64,000 bases of DNA from Rehmannia glutinosa (GCA_016081115.2 CM071934.1:63721267-63785266), one strand, 5' to 3'. Shown: positions 10,672 through 23,435, numbered from the stretch's first letter. The notes: generated from the letters alone by a model not told the origin. Numbers and translations: made by a program.

Positions 10672-13450
10672 AGTAATCGTAATTCAAGTAACATCGAATC
10701 ATGTTGATCGGGACAACGATTCCTCCGTTCTATCTTATGACTCCCGAGCAAGTTTGGCATGTGGCCATGTCTATCTTATTACTACCGGGCACGATATCTC
10801 CAACAAGTATGTCTTGAAAGGCCTAGAGTCTCATAATCATGATTATACCTATTTTCCTATGACCCACATTCCATTGGACACTCCGTCCTCAAGTTGTGGG
10901 ACTTGGACAGTGGAGACCGATAAGAAATCGCAGCTGCGATGATCGATTCCAATTCTCGACTAGTCCACCCCGCAAGAGAACTCAACGCACCAAGTTGACT
11001 CAACACAAATATGCTCACGAGCTTAATCAAATGTCAATGAGGAAACCGAATAATAGTAAGACAATAACATATCAAGCAAGTACAAGATACCAATAGTCAT
11101 ACCAACAAGGTAATACTCAATGTCAAGATGTGAAATAATTCGCGCAAGTGTGAAGTATCGTTATTTGCATAAATCAAAATACAAGGAAGCGGATTATCGG
11201 AAGGATAATTTTTGCCTCAAACGATATGTTTGACCTTTTATATTATGAATGAGTTTTCAAGTCTATCAAGTGTGTACGATTGTTCAAGGGGCGAGGAAGT
11301 CACCATGTTTGGTTGTGTGGGTTATTTGAAAACGGGATAAGGCTTTTATTTGAAACACAAGTAAGTTAGTAATTTTTCGAATAATAATTTTCCCCAAAAT
11401 GTATTTAATAAAACAAAAGGATTTTTATTTTTAAAACAAATTTTGATTAACATTTAAAGATTTAAGGGTTCTTTTGCAAAATACGTCTTTTTTGCTTTTA
11501 TAAATTCAATAAGTCTCAATTCCGAACTCCAAACAATTCAAGGTAGGTTTCCTAAAATTTTCAAAAAGTCCAAAGAGTCCAGTGTTTTGAGAGTCGGACT
11601 CAAGTTTTTCAAAAATTAGAGTTTGGTCACTTGATTTCCAAAATTGTCACTTTTGACTTGACATTTTAAACATTTGTATCTCCCAAACCGGGAGAAATTT
11701 TAATGTGATTCCAACTCCAAAATTTCAATTGGATCGTGGGATATTGGGACAAAAATAATTTTGAAAATATTCAATTTAATTCCCTTAATTTTTGAAAATT
11801 ATATTTCTAGTCCAAAAATCGATTTTGTCTTTAAGAGATTATTTGAGGTTTGTTTGTTATGAAACTTGAACCATAGGTCCATAATATAATAAAACTATAG
11901 TTAAAATATTTTTTCCAGTACATCGGTTGTACCATTTCTGAAAATTCTAGGTTGTTTCTCAAGCTTTTAGATTTTACCTTTAAGTCCTTAAAGTTTCAAT
12001 AATTGGATTTTTAATCCAAAAAATATTAAATCTTTCTTAATTAAAATATAAACTTTACAGTTTAAAATAATCCAAATTTTCAAAATTTCAGAGGGTCCCC
12101 GGACAATTTCAAAATTCTCAATTTTAGTCCTTAAGCTTTCAAGATTTCACTTTTGAGTCTTTAAGAATTACAAGAGTTGGTTTTCGTATCTCAAAACATT
12201 TAAACTTTTATTTAACCACTTTATATGTGAATATAAAAATCAAATACAGTCCAAATTTTTAAATTTACGGAATGATCTTTGGACGGTTTTGAAATTACAT
12301 TTTGTCTCGACTTTGCAAAAACGCATAAATGGCATACTTGTTCAATTTTGAACATAAGGTTAGTTTTTAGAATAGATACCAAGTATAGAATATGATTTTG
12401 AGCATATGACACATGCATTAGTCTATTAATCAAGAGATGAACAAGAAATCAAGACATATAGGCATGCATGTCCCTATTATGCAAGAACTTCGAAGATCAT
12501 GCTCATTTTTGTAAATTTCTTGAACTCTATACATATATCAAATACATGCATACATAATTATAGTATTTAAAGATATTTTCATGTACTACATGTATTTTAT
12601 TAAAATATTTGCTTATTTTTTGAAAGATTTTTCACCCACCTTTCAAGTCTTGTGATGTAGTTTCTAAAATGATGTTTCCTCCTTCTTGTTTTTTTGATTT
12701 GAATTCCCCTCAAGGCAGCCCTTAGGTGTCCAAAATTTCAGATTCTTGGGTCAAGATTATGGGGTTTTAAAGCAAGTAATGGAGAAATACCACAAGAGTC
12801 AAGAGAACTACACTTACAGGTGTAGTGCTTAAAGTAGTGGTCTAGAATGTGCTCTTCTTACTTGTATCCAACTTCTTGAAGAAAATTTTATTTTTACCAC
12901 CCACCTTGAATTATTTAATTTTATCACCTCAAAATCGGAAGTCCCTTTTTTTTTTCCTTGATGCTTGAAACTCACAGCAATATCACAAGGAGCACTTGAA
13001 ATCTTCATGTTGAACTTCTAAAATAATTCCTCCTTTGCACCTCAATGTTTTTCGGTCTAGGCTTCCAAATGGGAAGGTTTGTTTGTGTTTTGGTGAGAAA
13101 AATATGTAAGTGGTGGAATGAGATGGAGATGTTTGATTTGGTGTAAGTGGGAGTTTTTGCAAGATACTCCCCTCTCTCTTAGGAAGCCATTTAACACTCA
13201 CACACACTAGCACATTTTTTTTTTTTTGCTTGTTGTTTGGTGATTTGTGAGAGTGTATAAAATAAAGAAAGTGGAATATTTAAAATAGAAAGTAGTGTGA
13301 AGAGTGTATAAAATAACAAAAAGATGGTGAAATGGACAAATAAATTAAATGGGAGAAATAATGGAGTGGGGCATAAAAGAATAAAATGGAATCATTTTCT
13401 CCTTTTCTTCTTGGCATGGCCGACACACATTTTCACCCACATGCACTCTT

Positions 13451-13459
13451 TATACATAC

Positions 13460-13491
<32 letters not shown>
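13451..13491. repeat. ATAC/AT microsatellite
   Basis: A run of TACA units followed by (AT)n within LTR L2. It creates artificial open frames with IYIYIY and MYVCMYV strings on both strands. Confidence 0.9.
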
Positions 13492-13834
13492 TGTCTTGCA
13501 CTTTGTTGGTTGATGTGTGATGTGTCTTGTATGCTTGTGATGTGTTTTGTGTGGTCTAACATACTTGGGAATAAGGAAAGTGTGAAAAGGGGTGAAAGTA
13601 GGGTGGAAAGTGGTTGATGTTGGAAGGTGTTGTATTGTGGAAAAATATGATAGGAAATGTGGGTATTTGAAATTTGACAAAGTTTACCTTTGTCCTCCCA
13701 AGCTTGCCATCCACCCCAATTGGCCACCCCATTATTCTTTTCTTTTTTTTGTTTTGTCAAAATGGGTGTAGATTAGATCAAAAATTCCATAATCACTTAT
13801 TATCAAGGTGTAAATAAAATTAGAACTAATAGTA

Positions 13835-14203
13835 CAAGTTAATAATATCAATCAAGACCATTAATTAAATAAATAATTTCAAAATATATATAAATACTTA
13901 GTTTCGAATTTTTAATAGTTTTAAAAAATAAATATATTATGTTACAAATATATCACTAATTTGTGGTTAAGAAAGAAATTGATGGGTGTCGAAACCAACA
14001 ATAATAAATACTTTCTCTTCAAATAATTAAATTGTAGTAGTGATAAACAAGGTCGAATCCACAGAGATTGGCTACACTAAGTTTGATGCAATTCACAAAA
14101 TAATGAAAACAAAAAAAGGGGGGTTTTGAGATTTTAGAATTAACTAAGATGAAAAGAAGAAATAATAAAATATAAATGAAGAATAAATCAGTTTATGAAA
14201 TAT
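13835..14203. repeat. Duplicated non-coding block X, first copy
   Basis: Nearly the same sequence recurs at 22189-22552, including GATGGGTGTCGAAACCAACA and AAGGTCGAATCCACAGAGAT. It marks the left edge of a tandem segmental duplication. The shared sequence begins with CAAGTTAATAAT at both places. No coding content. Confidence 0.85.
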
Positions 14204-14883
14204 TGAACTAACGGAATAATATCATAAGTGGGTTATGGAATTGATCATTGATGCAAAAATGAATCATTCAATTCTCTATCAAATTGTTCATGGTTATTGG
14301 TATAACCTAACAACCTACCTCTCCTTACTCGTTCGATAATTAGGATACGATCTCTAATTATTTCCCTAGCCAATAAACAATTCTAGATACGATCTTAGAT
14401 TTTATTTTATCAACAACATTAAAATCTAGAGAGACCATCAATTCTAACTAACAAACACATGTAGGTTCATTTAAACTAGATTATATATCTCCATAACATA
14501 TATTGAAAACCACTAATGTAATCCAATATGTTATTTGCCACAACAATTAGAACAGGATAAATAATTATGGATTTAACGTTCTAAATGGCGATATGTTATT
14601 TCAACAATTGAACAAATGATCCTTTTTGTTGCAATGAATCAAACAACAATAATCAATAAGAACAGAAGATATATAAATAATAGCAAAAAGAAGAAGAAGT
14701 AAAATTAATTATATTTCACAAATCGCGTAGAACCAAATCTTCAATTATCCTTTAGTAGGAAAAGTAGTTTAGCAATCCATAGACATAGTCGGGAAAAAAT
14801 AAAATAAAAGAGAGAACTCCGAAATTAACGTCAAAAATGAGAATGAGAGAGATAGAGAGAAAGAGAGAGAGAGAGATAGAGAA

Positions 14884-14922
<39 letters not shown>

Positions 14923-16461
14923 TAGGTTCAAGTCGAAAGTCAAAAGATTAATTTCGATCCTAGAAGGAAACGTGTTTTAATAGGAAGAGAACATTTTCTC
15001 TCCAAAAATACAATCCAATAACAATCCTACCATACTTAGAACTCTTAAAACTAAACCAAAAATACACTCCAATAACAATCCTACCATACTTTAGTAAATC
15101 CCACAAGTACCCTAGCATGCCCACGCCTTATACTAAAAGCTCTCACAGATCTTTTGTTTGAATAAGGCGTGCCAACGCCTTAAGCCAAAGGTAACTGATT
15201 CTCTCAACATCAACAAATCCGATTTGCCTTTTCAACATCAATGAATTGGGTCCATTTTAGTCATTTTCCTCCACTTTCCTAAAAAATATAAGAATCAATT
15301 AGAACCCACAAGTTAAGCTCAATCGAACATCAAAAGTATGGGAAAAATATGACAATTTCTATGTCATTTATGCGATCTATCAAATCACCCCACACTTAGA
15401 CATTGCTTGTCCTCAAGCATTCAATAATTCAAATTTATCATCTCATCTAATCATCATCCTTCATCTTTCTTTGCCAATCCAAAATATTTTTCAAACAATG
15501 AAACACAAGTTTAAGAATAGAATTCTCATACACTAATACCATGAATAATCATCTCAACGATTAAATTAAACGTAAAATGCATAGGATCCATCAACTCCTC
15601 ACAAGATTCACTCATTACGCTCAAAAGTGTATGGGGTATATATTAATAAACTCTCAAGTCAATACATAGAATATTTTTACCATATGCTTACAAATATATC
15701 ACATCTCTTCCACCTATGAGCGAATTGAGATGCACCAAAAATCAAAAGGTTAAAAATGGGTTGTAATGGGGTTAAGGTAAAGGATGGATAGAACAAGTTT
15801 TTTGGCTAATGGAATTGAAATAATCATACAAATCCTTCTTCTCATAACTCGACAAAGAAACAAAGACTGCTTCAATTTCAGAATGTGCATCCAAGAACGA
15901 AGATCTACAATTTTTCTCTTTTTCTCTCTCGATATTTTTTGGCATTTTTCTGCTTCTTTTTTTTTTTTTTTGCATTTTTCTGCTTCTTCTTTTTTTCGCA
16001 TTTATCTTGTTTCATTTTTTTCCGAATATAGAGGAGAAATCTATGAAGTAGTAGAACTTAGATGACTAAACTTTCAACAATGTGCAGTCTATATATTCTC
16101 AAGTAAAATTGGTGATGAGCAATGATAGGTTTGTATGATCCTTCAATTCAAGGTTCAAAAAGATGGAAAATCAACAAAAAAGGTTATCATGGCTTGTGAT
16201 GTGAACCGTTGCAACAACTGTGCATACGACCCAACAACAATATGTTGTTAACCCAGGATCTTCACTAGTTCGGTTAAAGGTGGTGAAAACCTGAACTCAT
16301 TTCTTAGCAAAGCAAGAACCTCGGTATGCAAAGACGCCACAGGAAATTATGGATTATTGCCTGATAAGTCAATAATTGTGACAAGAAACATAAATTTTGA
16401 AGCACTTGAAAAACACTCAATTTGAGAGTAAAATTTTTAATTCAATTGATAACTGATGAAA
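14204..16461. other. Non-coding TE-derived stretch missing from the second duplicate
   Basis: AT-rich and without credible genes. It contains the CCCCACACTTAGACATTGCT / TGTCCTCAAGCA words (15388-15420) that occur widely in non-coding parts of plant retroelements, a GA microsatellite, and T-rich tracts near 15955-16020. The corresponding sequence is absent between 22552 and 22559 in the second copy. The minus-strand open frames at 15750-16001 are low-complexity lysine/glutamate artefacts. Confidence 0.6.
14839..14920. repeat. GA microsatellite
   Basis: An imperfect then perfect (GA)n run. It explains the Leu/Ser-only open frame on the minus strand at 14752-14943, which is not a gene. Confidence 0.95.
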
Positions 16462-16986
16462 AAGAACAAGTTTCCTCCCTTATATGGGATACAAAACCCT
16501 AACCCTACTAGGAAACAACTCAAAAACTGAAAAGGAAATAAAAACTGAATAAACCCTCAAAAACCTAGATGGACGCACGGGCACACGCACGGCCGTGCGC
16601 CAGGCCGTGCATCAAGTCGAAGACTCCTCACTTCATTCGCAACCACGCACGGGCACACGCACGGACCATGCATCAGTCCATGCATCAAGTCCAAGGCTCC
16701 CAAACTCATACGCAACTACATACGAGCGCACGCATGGGTCGTGTGTCTATCTGTGCACCAAATCGAACACTCCCCTTCGACGTTGCTCTCGAATTTGACC
16801 TCTACTCATCCCAAACTCGAATTAACAACTCAAGACGCGGCCATAAAGGTTTACTTGGCCACCAAAACATCAAACAACTCAAAACAAATCAAATTACGAC
16901 TAATTAAGATAGACGAATACAAGACACTATCGAGAACATAATTACAAAGTCTTCTAGATGCAAAAATGTTTTGTATTCTTGGCATC

Positions 16987-17338
16987 CTTCACTTGCTCAG
17001 TCTGAGGTGGACTCTTGAATGTTGACGACGCGAATCAACTAGACCACCTGAACATCTTTCTCCATCGGCAATGCACTCTCGGTCTCCTTTTGAATGACTT
17101 GAATCAACCCATTTAGTGCATCCTTGAACTTTCTTGCTCGAGTTCTCGTCATTGGACCAACTAGCACCGTTACTGGATCTTTCATCCATGGATTCTCATC
17201 ATTCCCCTCCTCTTAAGAAGGATTTGTCCTCAAATCCGGATTGGCATCAAATGAACTAAGATCAACAACATTAAAAGAAACACTAATCCCATAATCGCCC
17301 GACAAGTCAATCTTGTAAGCATTATCATTAATTCGCTC
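16987..17338 (-). pseudogene. Chromovirus pol C-terminus, copy 1 (downstream of the LINE insertion)
   Basis: Read on the minus strand this continues the integrase C-terminal domain: INDNAYKIDLSGDYG (about 17336-17290), the DLSSFDANPDLRTNP block (17260-17216), then KDPVTVLVGPMTRTRARKFK-like sequence (17185-17125) and a variable tail to about 16987. The upstream part of the same domain (AQRKSKLQP...VLERIND) lies at 17848-17925, on the other side of the LINE insertion. In the family this region helps target integration. Here it is split and shifted in frame, so it is not functional. Confidence 0.7.
17321..17338. repeat. Target-site duplication of the LINE, left copy
   Basis: ATTATCATTAATTCGCTC here and ATTATCATTGATTCGCTC at 17848-17865 differ by one base in 18. 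They flank the LINE fragment, and in the pol frame both encode the ERINDN codons. Confidence 0.85.
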
Positions 17339-17847
17339 CTTCTTTGAGAAGAGATCGACGGAGGGGCCCGTGGCGCCACCTTAGCCATTGGCGTTACACG
17401 TTGCATCTTCTCGCTCATATGGATTTTGTGGTCTCACATATTTTTTAGGAAGGCACCGGGTGGCGACATGTTGAGCAAGAAGACGGAGTACGGGACATGG
17501 TGGGGGCGTCCCACCGGATGAGCTTGTACATTACCTCACCGATGACTATGTTGTCCAATCCACCTTTAGGTTTGTTAGCTAGTGCATCCTCGCTTGGGGT
17601 TTCTTTTCACCATCTTGACACCTATTTTGGGGGTCTTTTTTCCTTCCAAAGGTTTTTCCCACAAGGGTGGTTTTTACCTTGGAAGGTTTTAATGAGGCCC
17701 CAACCTTTCAGCCATTTGGTCGGCTTATGACCATTTCGCTTTCTTTTATGACATTATTTTCAGGCTTTCTTTTGGTTACCTGATCAGCCTGTGATCAGGA
17801 TTACTCTCTTTTCATTTTTTATATACAATTTCGCAATTATTCAAAAA
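17339..17847 (+). mobile_element. 5'-truncated LINE (L1-type) 3' end, copy 1
   Basis: A 509-bp insertion flanked by an 18-bp direct repeat. On the plus strand it carries the end of a plant LINE ORF2 RNase H domain. This is clearer in the sister copy (SHIFQEGNRVADMLSKK, then LVHYLTDDY and STFRFVS); here it is frameshifted. A 3' untranslated region follows, with CTTGGAAGGTTTTAATGAGG, ending in an A-rich ATTCAAAAA just before the target repeat. 5' truncation and a long target-site duplication are typical of target-primed reverse transcription. Confidence 0.8.
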
Positions 17848-17997
17848 ATTATCATTGATTCGCTCAAGCACTTGAAATGGACCATATTCTCCAGGCTGCA
17901 ATTTAGACTTTCGCTGGGCCGAGAATCGTTTGGGGCGCATAAGTACCCAAACCCAATCACCCGGCTCCAACACCATCTTCTTATGATGCTTGTTAGC

Positions 17998-19347
17998 CTA
18001 TGATGTGTACTGCTCTGTTCGCCGTTCGATATTGCGCTTTGCTTTCTCATGTAACTGTTTCACAAAATCAGCTTTCTTCTGCCCAACTAAGTTAACATGC
18101 TCAGAAATAGGTAAAGGTGATAAATCCAATGGGGTTAGCAGATTAAAACCATAAACAGTTTCAAATGGTGAAAACTTTGATGCAAAATGAACAACACGAT
18201 TATAAGCAATCTCAACATGCGGTGAACACTCTTCCCACGTTTTAATATTCTTTTTAATGATAGCCCGTAACAAAATGGACAAAGTTTTATTTACTACTTC
18301 AGTTTGACCGTCTATTTGGGGATGACACGTAGTAGAAATTAACAATTTAGTTCCCAGTTTTCCCCACAAGGTCTTCCAAAAGTAACTTAAGAACTTAGCA
18401 TCCCTATCCGAAACAATGGTCCTAGGCATACCATGCAATCTCACAACTTCTCTAAAGAACAAGACAACAATCAAAGAGGCATTACCAGTTTTATAGCAAG
18501 GAATAAAATGTGCCATCTTCGAAAAATGACCTACGACAACAAATATAGAATTGGACCCATGTTTAGTTCTCAGAAGTTCTAAAATAAAGTCCATAGAAAT
18601 ATCGACCCAAGGTGTTGTCGGTATAGATAAGGGCGTGTAATGACCCTTGTTTTGAACCCGAGATTTAGCTTGTCTACAAGTAACACATCTAGTATAAATA
18701 CGTTCAACATCACGTTTCATATGTGGCCAATAGAAAAACTCTTGCAAGACTGCTAAAGTTTTGGCTACCCCAAAATGTCCCATAAGACCCCCACCATGTG
18801 GTTCCCTCACTAGTAAGTCCCTTAATGAGCATTCAGGAATGCACAATTTATCTTCTCGAAATAAAAAACTAACATGTCCATAAAATTTATCCACCGTTCC
18901 CTTTTCACATGCAACAAACGACTCAGCCAAATCAAGATCATGCAAGTACAACTCTTTAACATATTCAAACCCAAGGATTTTAGTATCTAAAGTAGAGATA
19001 AGAGTGTACCTCCGAGATAGTGCGTCTGCCACAACGTTAGTCTTACCTTGCTTGTAGCAGATGACGTAAGGAAACATGTCGATGAACTCAAGCCAGCGTG
19101 CGTGTCGCTTGTTCAACTTGTGTTGCCCCTTGAGATAATTTAGTGACTCGTGATTAGTGTGAATTATGTATTGCTTCGGCCACAAATAGTGTTGCCACAT
19201 TTTCGAGGCCCGGACTAAAGCATACAACTCCTTATCGTACGTCGGATAGTTCAAAATCGCCCCGCTCAATTTCTCATTGAAGAACGTGATCGATCGCCCC
19301 TCTTGTATCAATATGGCTCCAATCCCAACTCCCGACGCATCACACAC
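17998..19347 (-). pseudogene. Chromovirus RNase H-integrase open stretch, copy 1
   Basis: 449 open codons. Residues 1-112 are the RNase H domain (CDASGVGIGA, HTNHESLNYLKG, NVVADALSRRY). Residues 176-230 are the integrase zinc-binding domain (H184, H191, C221, C224). The catalytic core follows with Asp253 (SMDF), Asp314 (SDRD) and Glu350 (GQTE), a conserved D,D-35-E spacing. Integrase inserts element cDNA into the genome. The frame lacks RT, which lies upstream in other frames, and ends before the C-terminal domain. The Asp usual in VVVDRFSKM is Gly here and in copy 2. The element is not autonomous. Confidence 0.9.
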
Positions 19348-20472
19348 TCGATCTCGAAAACCTTTGTAAAATTCGGCAATGTTAACAAAGGCGCATGTGT
19401 TAACTTTTCTTTTAGCAACTCGAATGCCTTGTCTTGGGATTCACCCCACTGAAACGTAACACTCTTTTTAATTGTCTCCATCAATGGCACTGCGATAGTG
19501 CTAAAATCTCGCACAAACCTCCGATAAAAACTCGCAAGCCCATGGAAGCTACAGACTTGACGGCCGATGTTGGTTTAGGACAATCCTGAATAACCTTAAT
19601 TTTCTCCTCGTCCACCGTGATTCCCCTCGAGCTCACTACAAATCCCAAGAATATCAATATATTGCTCTGAACAAAATGTGCACTTCTTGATATTTGCATA
19701 TAATCGCTCTTTCCTTAATACTTCTAATACGGCCCAAGTGATCTAAGTGTTAAATCGAATGATTTACTATAGATGAGGATATCATCAAGTAAACCATGAC
19801 AAACTTCCCAATAAAAGCCCTCAAAACATGGTTCATCAATCTTATAAATGTGCTCGGGGCATTAGTTAGCCCAAACGGCATAACTAACCACTCATACAAA
19901 CCATGCTTAGTCTTAAAAGCCGCTTTCCACTCATCTCATTCCCGCATCCGAATCTGATGGTACCCGCTCCTTAAATCTATCTTGGAGAAGATGCTAGACC
20001 CATGAAGCTCGTCCAACATATCATCCAAGTGAGGTATGGGATGGCAGTACTTGTTAGTGATGTTATTAATAACCCGACAATCCACACACATTCTCCATGA
20101 CCTGTCTTTTTTTGGAACTAGTAACACGGGAACTACACACGGGCTCATACTCTCCCGAATGAGTTTCTTACTTAACAATTTGTCAACCTATCGTTGCAAT
20201 TCCTTGGTCTCTTCTGGGTTGGACCTGTAGGTTGGTTGGTTCGGCGGTGACACCCCCGGAATGAAATCAATCTGATGCTCAATCCCCCGAATAGGTGGTA
20301 ACATTGGCATTTTGTCTGGAAACACATCGTCGAACTCCTGCAACAAAGACAATATAGAACTAGGCAAATCGAGGTTAAGACTATCAGTAGATAAATAAGT
20401 GCCCTTGTAAACCAAGAGTATCATCGAACAACCACTCGTTGTGGCTTTCCTAAGGTCACTCATTTTTGCCAT
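19308..20472 (-). pseudogene. Chromovirus reverse transcriptase, copy 1 (frameshifted)
   Basis: RT pieces lie in several frames: the RT N-terminal linker (20472-20188, FDDVFPDKMPMLPPIRGIEH); LIRESMSPCVVPVLLVPKKD and MCVDCRVINNI (20178-19936); a broken palm region with the catalytic-site area near 19770-19790, where copy 2 keeps YFDD but this copy is shifted; the thumb/connection IFLGFVVSSRGITVDEEKIK (19660-19600); and RDFSTIAVPLMETIKKSV (19512-19459). Compared with copy 2 there are extra indels, so this copy has decayed further here. Confidence 0.8.
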
Positions 20473-20779
20473 TAAATTTATTTTTCCCTCATTTCTTACC
20501 TCAAGGCCATTCGTTCCCCTCTTTTGTTTTTCTACTTCTCATTAATGTTACTCTTCTTTTTCCTGGCTATTTCCCGAAGCTCACTTGGGACTCTCACTCT
20601 TGTTTTCCCTTAAACTCTCTTTTTCTCGGCTTTATTTTGATTTTTATTCTCACGAGCCGAACTCTCTTTTTCGTTTGCCTCTCCTACTCTCGATTTTATT
20701 TGATCCTCATATTCTTTTGGAGTCAAAGGAACAAGCACAAAATGTTTTTGTTATGAAAAAGTATACTGATTGGTGTAAC

Positions 20780-22188
20780 CGTCATGTTGTACACTCCTAT
20801 CAAACTTCCATGGTCTACCCAACAGGATGTGCCCCGCCTGCATCAGCACAACATCACACAACACCTCATCCTTATATCCCTCTAATTGGAACGCTACTTA
20901 TCCTGCCTACTGATTCGCATCTCCCCACAATCATTCAACCACTGCACTTTATTTGGTTGTGGGTGTTTCATCGTTGGAATGCCCAATTTTTCCACCAACT
21001 TCGTGCTAGCTACATTAGTGCAACTACCACCATCTATAATGACACTACACACATTTCCATTGACAAAATACCTTGTATGAAAGATGTTTTGTCGCTAGAC
21101 TCCCTCATCTGACTTAGGCTGAATACTCATCAACCACCGGGACACTAAAGATTACGCCTCCCCTTCGCCGACTCTATTACCTCCGTAATATCCTCCAACT
21201 CTGGCATATCACTATAATCTGGCTCTCTCTCACTTTTCGACTCCAAATCCCCATTATCATGCAACACCAACACCCTCTTATTTGGACATTGACTAGCAAT
21301 ATGCCAAATCTCATGACTCTTAAAGCATTTAATGTCCCTCGTTCGAGTAGTAGAGGGTTCAAATTTACCTGTGGGTTAAGGCTCGGTCGCCTTCCCCCAT
21401 TGGTCTGCTATTTTTGAACTCTGCTCCTCCTTTTTGTTAGTGTTTGACTTCCATGCATTGGTGTTAGAACTCGGTGCATGTCGGTTTGAACTCCTCTTCT
21501 TGAGCTGCTGCTCAACTTTCACCGCCATGTGCACCATCTCCTCAAGATCGACACAATGTGTAAGTCAACGTCATCTTCTATAGGAGTATTCAATCCTGCG
21601 ATAAATCTCGCCATCGTAACCTCCTAATCCTTCTCTATATTAGCCCTCGTCATCAACATCTCCATCTCCTTATGGTAATCCTCCACGCTTTCAGACCCTT
21701 GCATCAACCTCTGCAACCTTTGATAAACGCCTCTGTAATAATGATTTGGTACGAAATGATGTCACATCAAACTTCTCATCTCCTCCCATGTGGAAACGGG
21801 CCGCTCGCATCAAACTTGCGTAATCCGAGAACTCAGTTGATGTCAATTTCACCTTTTTCAATTCGGAATAATTTTGGCAATCAAATACATTCTCGAATTT
21901 TCTCTGCCAACCCAGATAGGCGTACGGATCACTCTTTCCCTAGAATGATTGGATTTGCATTTTGATGTTAATTAATTTGTCATCCTCGCGTCCCTATCAC
22001 CCTTATTTCCGCGCCGACCTCTGCCGGATTGTAATTTTGCTCCCTTTAATCAAAATCATCTATCTCATCAACCCATTACTCCAGTTCGAACCTCCTAGGC
22101 CTCCGTGCCCTAGTAACAGGCTCCTCTATTTTCGGCGCCTCCCTGGGATTCCCGTACGTCTCGGTCGTCACTTTCTTCATGAGGCTTG
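20780..22188 (-). pseudogene. Chromovirus gag and protease, copy 1
   Basis: Minus strand, multiple frames. Gag: DPEAYLGWQRKFENVFDCQ-like sequence near 21940-21880 and the coiled, charged N-terminus near 22100-22188. Zinc knuckle near 21330-21290 reads CFKSHEIWHIASQC; the second Cys of the CCHC box is Ser here but Cys in copy 2. Protease near 21090-20850 matches the copy-2 sequence with DGGSCTNVAS. Gag forms the particle core and protease cleaves the polyprotein. The segment 21487-22188 (gag N-terminal half) has no counterpart in copy 2. Confidence 0.65.
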
Positions 22189-22552
22189 CAAGTTAATAAT
22201 ATCAATCAAGACAATTAATTAAATAAATAATTTCAAAATATATATAAATACTTAATTTTGAATTTTTAATAGTTTAAAAAAATAAATATATTATGTTACA
22301 ATTATATCACTAATTTAAGGTTAAGAAAGAAATTGATGGGTGTCGAAACCAACAAAAATAAATACTTGCTCTTCAAATAGTTAATTTGTAGTAATGATAA
22401 GCAAGGTCGAATCCACAGAGATTAGCTAGACTAAGTTTGATGCAATTCACAAAATAATGCAAACAAAAAGGGGTTTTGAGATTTTAAAATTAACTAAGAT
22501 GAAAAGAAGAAATAATAAAGATAAATGAAGAATAAATCAGTTTATGAAATAT
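22189..22552. repeat. Duplicated non-coding block X, second copy
   Basis: Counterpart of 13835-14203. The junction with gag of copy 1 shares a 4-bp CAAG microhomology (22189-22192). At 22552-22559 it is joined directly to the 3' region of copy 2, so about 2.26 kb present in copy 1 (14204-16461) is missing. Confidence 0.85.
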
Positions 22553-23087
22553 CCAACCAAAGAACAAGTTTCATCCCTTATATGGGATCCAAAACCCTAA
22601 CCCTACTAGGAAACAACTCAAAAACTGAAAAGGAAATAAAAACTGAACAAACCCTCAAAAACCCAGATGGACGCACGGGCACACGCACGGTCGTGCGCCA
22701 GGCCGTGCATCAAGTCGAAGACTCATCACTTCATTCGCAATCACGCACGGGCACACGCACGGACCATGCGTCAGTTCGTGCATCAAGTCCAAGGCTCCCA
22801 AACTCATACGCAACTACACACAGGCGCACGCACAGGTCGTGCGTCTATCCATGCACCAAATCGAACACTCCCCTTCGACTTTGCTCTCGAATTTGACCTC
22901 TGCTCATCCCAAACTCGAATTAACAACTCAAGACGCGGCCATAAAGGTTTACTTGGCCTCCAAAACATTAAAACAACTTAAAACAAATCAAATTACGACT
23001 AACTAAGATAGACGAATACAAGACACTATCGAGAACTTGATTATAAAGTCTTCTAGATGTAAAAATGTTTTGTATTCTTGGCATCCT

Positions 23088-23435
23088 TCACTTGCTCAGT
23101 CTGAGGTGGATTCGTGAATGTTGACGTGAATCAACTGGACCACCTCGAACATCTTTCTCCATCGGCAATGCACTCTCGGTCTCCTTTTGAATGACTTGAA
23201 TCAACCTATTTAGTTCATCCTTGAACTTTCTTGCTCGAGCTCTCATCATTGGACCAACTAGCACCGTTACTGGATCTTTCATCCATGGATTCTCATCATT
23301 ACCCTCCTCTTAAGAAGGATTTGTCCTCAAATCCGGATTGGCATCAAATGAACTAAGATCAGCAACATTAAAAGAAGCACTAATCCCATAATCGCCCATC
23401 AAGTCAATCTTGTAAGCATTATCATTGATTCGCTC
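23088..23435 (-). pseudogene. Chromovirus pol C-terminus, copy 2
   Basis: Minus-strand counterpart of 16987-17338: ERINDNAYKIDLMGDYG, SFNVADLSSFDANPDLRTNP (23400-23310), KDPVTVLVGPMMRARARKFK (23282-23225) and a tail ending HSRIHLRLSK at 23088. It is separated from the rest of integrase by the LINE fragment. Confidence 0.7.

Larger units (their letters stand above)
9943..13834 (-). repeat. Family-T long LTR in inverted orientation (copy L2), probably Tekay/Del-type chromovirus
   Basis: Read on the minus strand, the sequence ends at 9943 with GGGGCATGACA, the same terminus as the plus-strand copy at 28514 and close to that at 57065. Shared internal blocks include the GTGGGTCATAGG-like region (near 10870), a tandem-repeat zone (10520-10671), long AT-rich 'aaggaccaaaa'-type sequence (11500-12300) and the AGGTGGGTGG / leader region (12890-13750). 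The length, near 3.8 kb, suits Tekay/Del-type LTRs. The 5' limit near 13834 is uncertain, because a duplicated block starts there. No gene is visible; open frames at 13324-13760 lie in low-complexity sequence. Confidence 0.6.
16462..22188 (-). mobile_element. Ty3/gypsy chromovirus-type element, copy 1 (defective)
   Basis: Minus-strand order: gag (about 22188-21200), protease (about 21130-20850), RT (about 20470-19480), RNase H and integrase (19480-17998), integrase C-terminal part (18060-16987), then a non-coding 3' region (16986-16462) with GCACGG-rich words. Motifs such as MPFGLTNAPSTF and DGGSCTNVAS, and the GPMTRARARKFKDAL-type pol C-terminus, point to a chromovirus, most like the CRM clade as I remember it. 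No flanking LTR pair could be delimited. A LINE fragment interrupts the integrase C-terminus. Confidence 0.75.

Noticed and set aside
13324..13760. Overlapping open frames on both strands
   Set aside because: They span an ATAC/AT microsatellite inside a non-coding LTR, and both strands are open only through low complexity.
14752..14943. Minus-strand open frame of Leu/Ser repeats
   Set aside because: Produced entirely by the GA microsatellite.
20466..21112. Plus-strand Phe/Leu/Ser-rich open frames that look membrane-like
   Set aside because: They are the complement of the Lys/Glu-rich linker between chromovirus protease and RT. The same occurs at 26540-27018 in copy 2.
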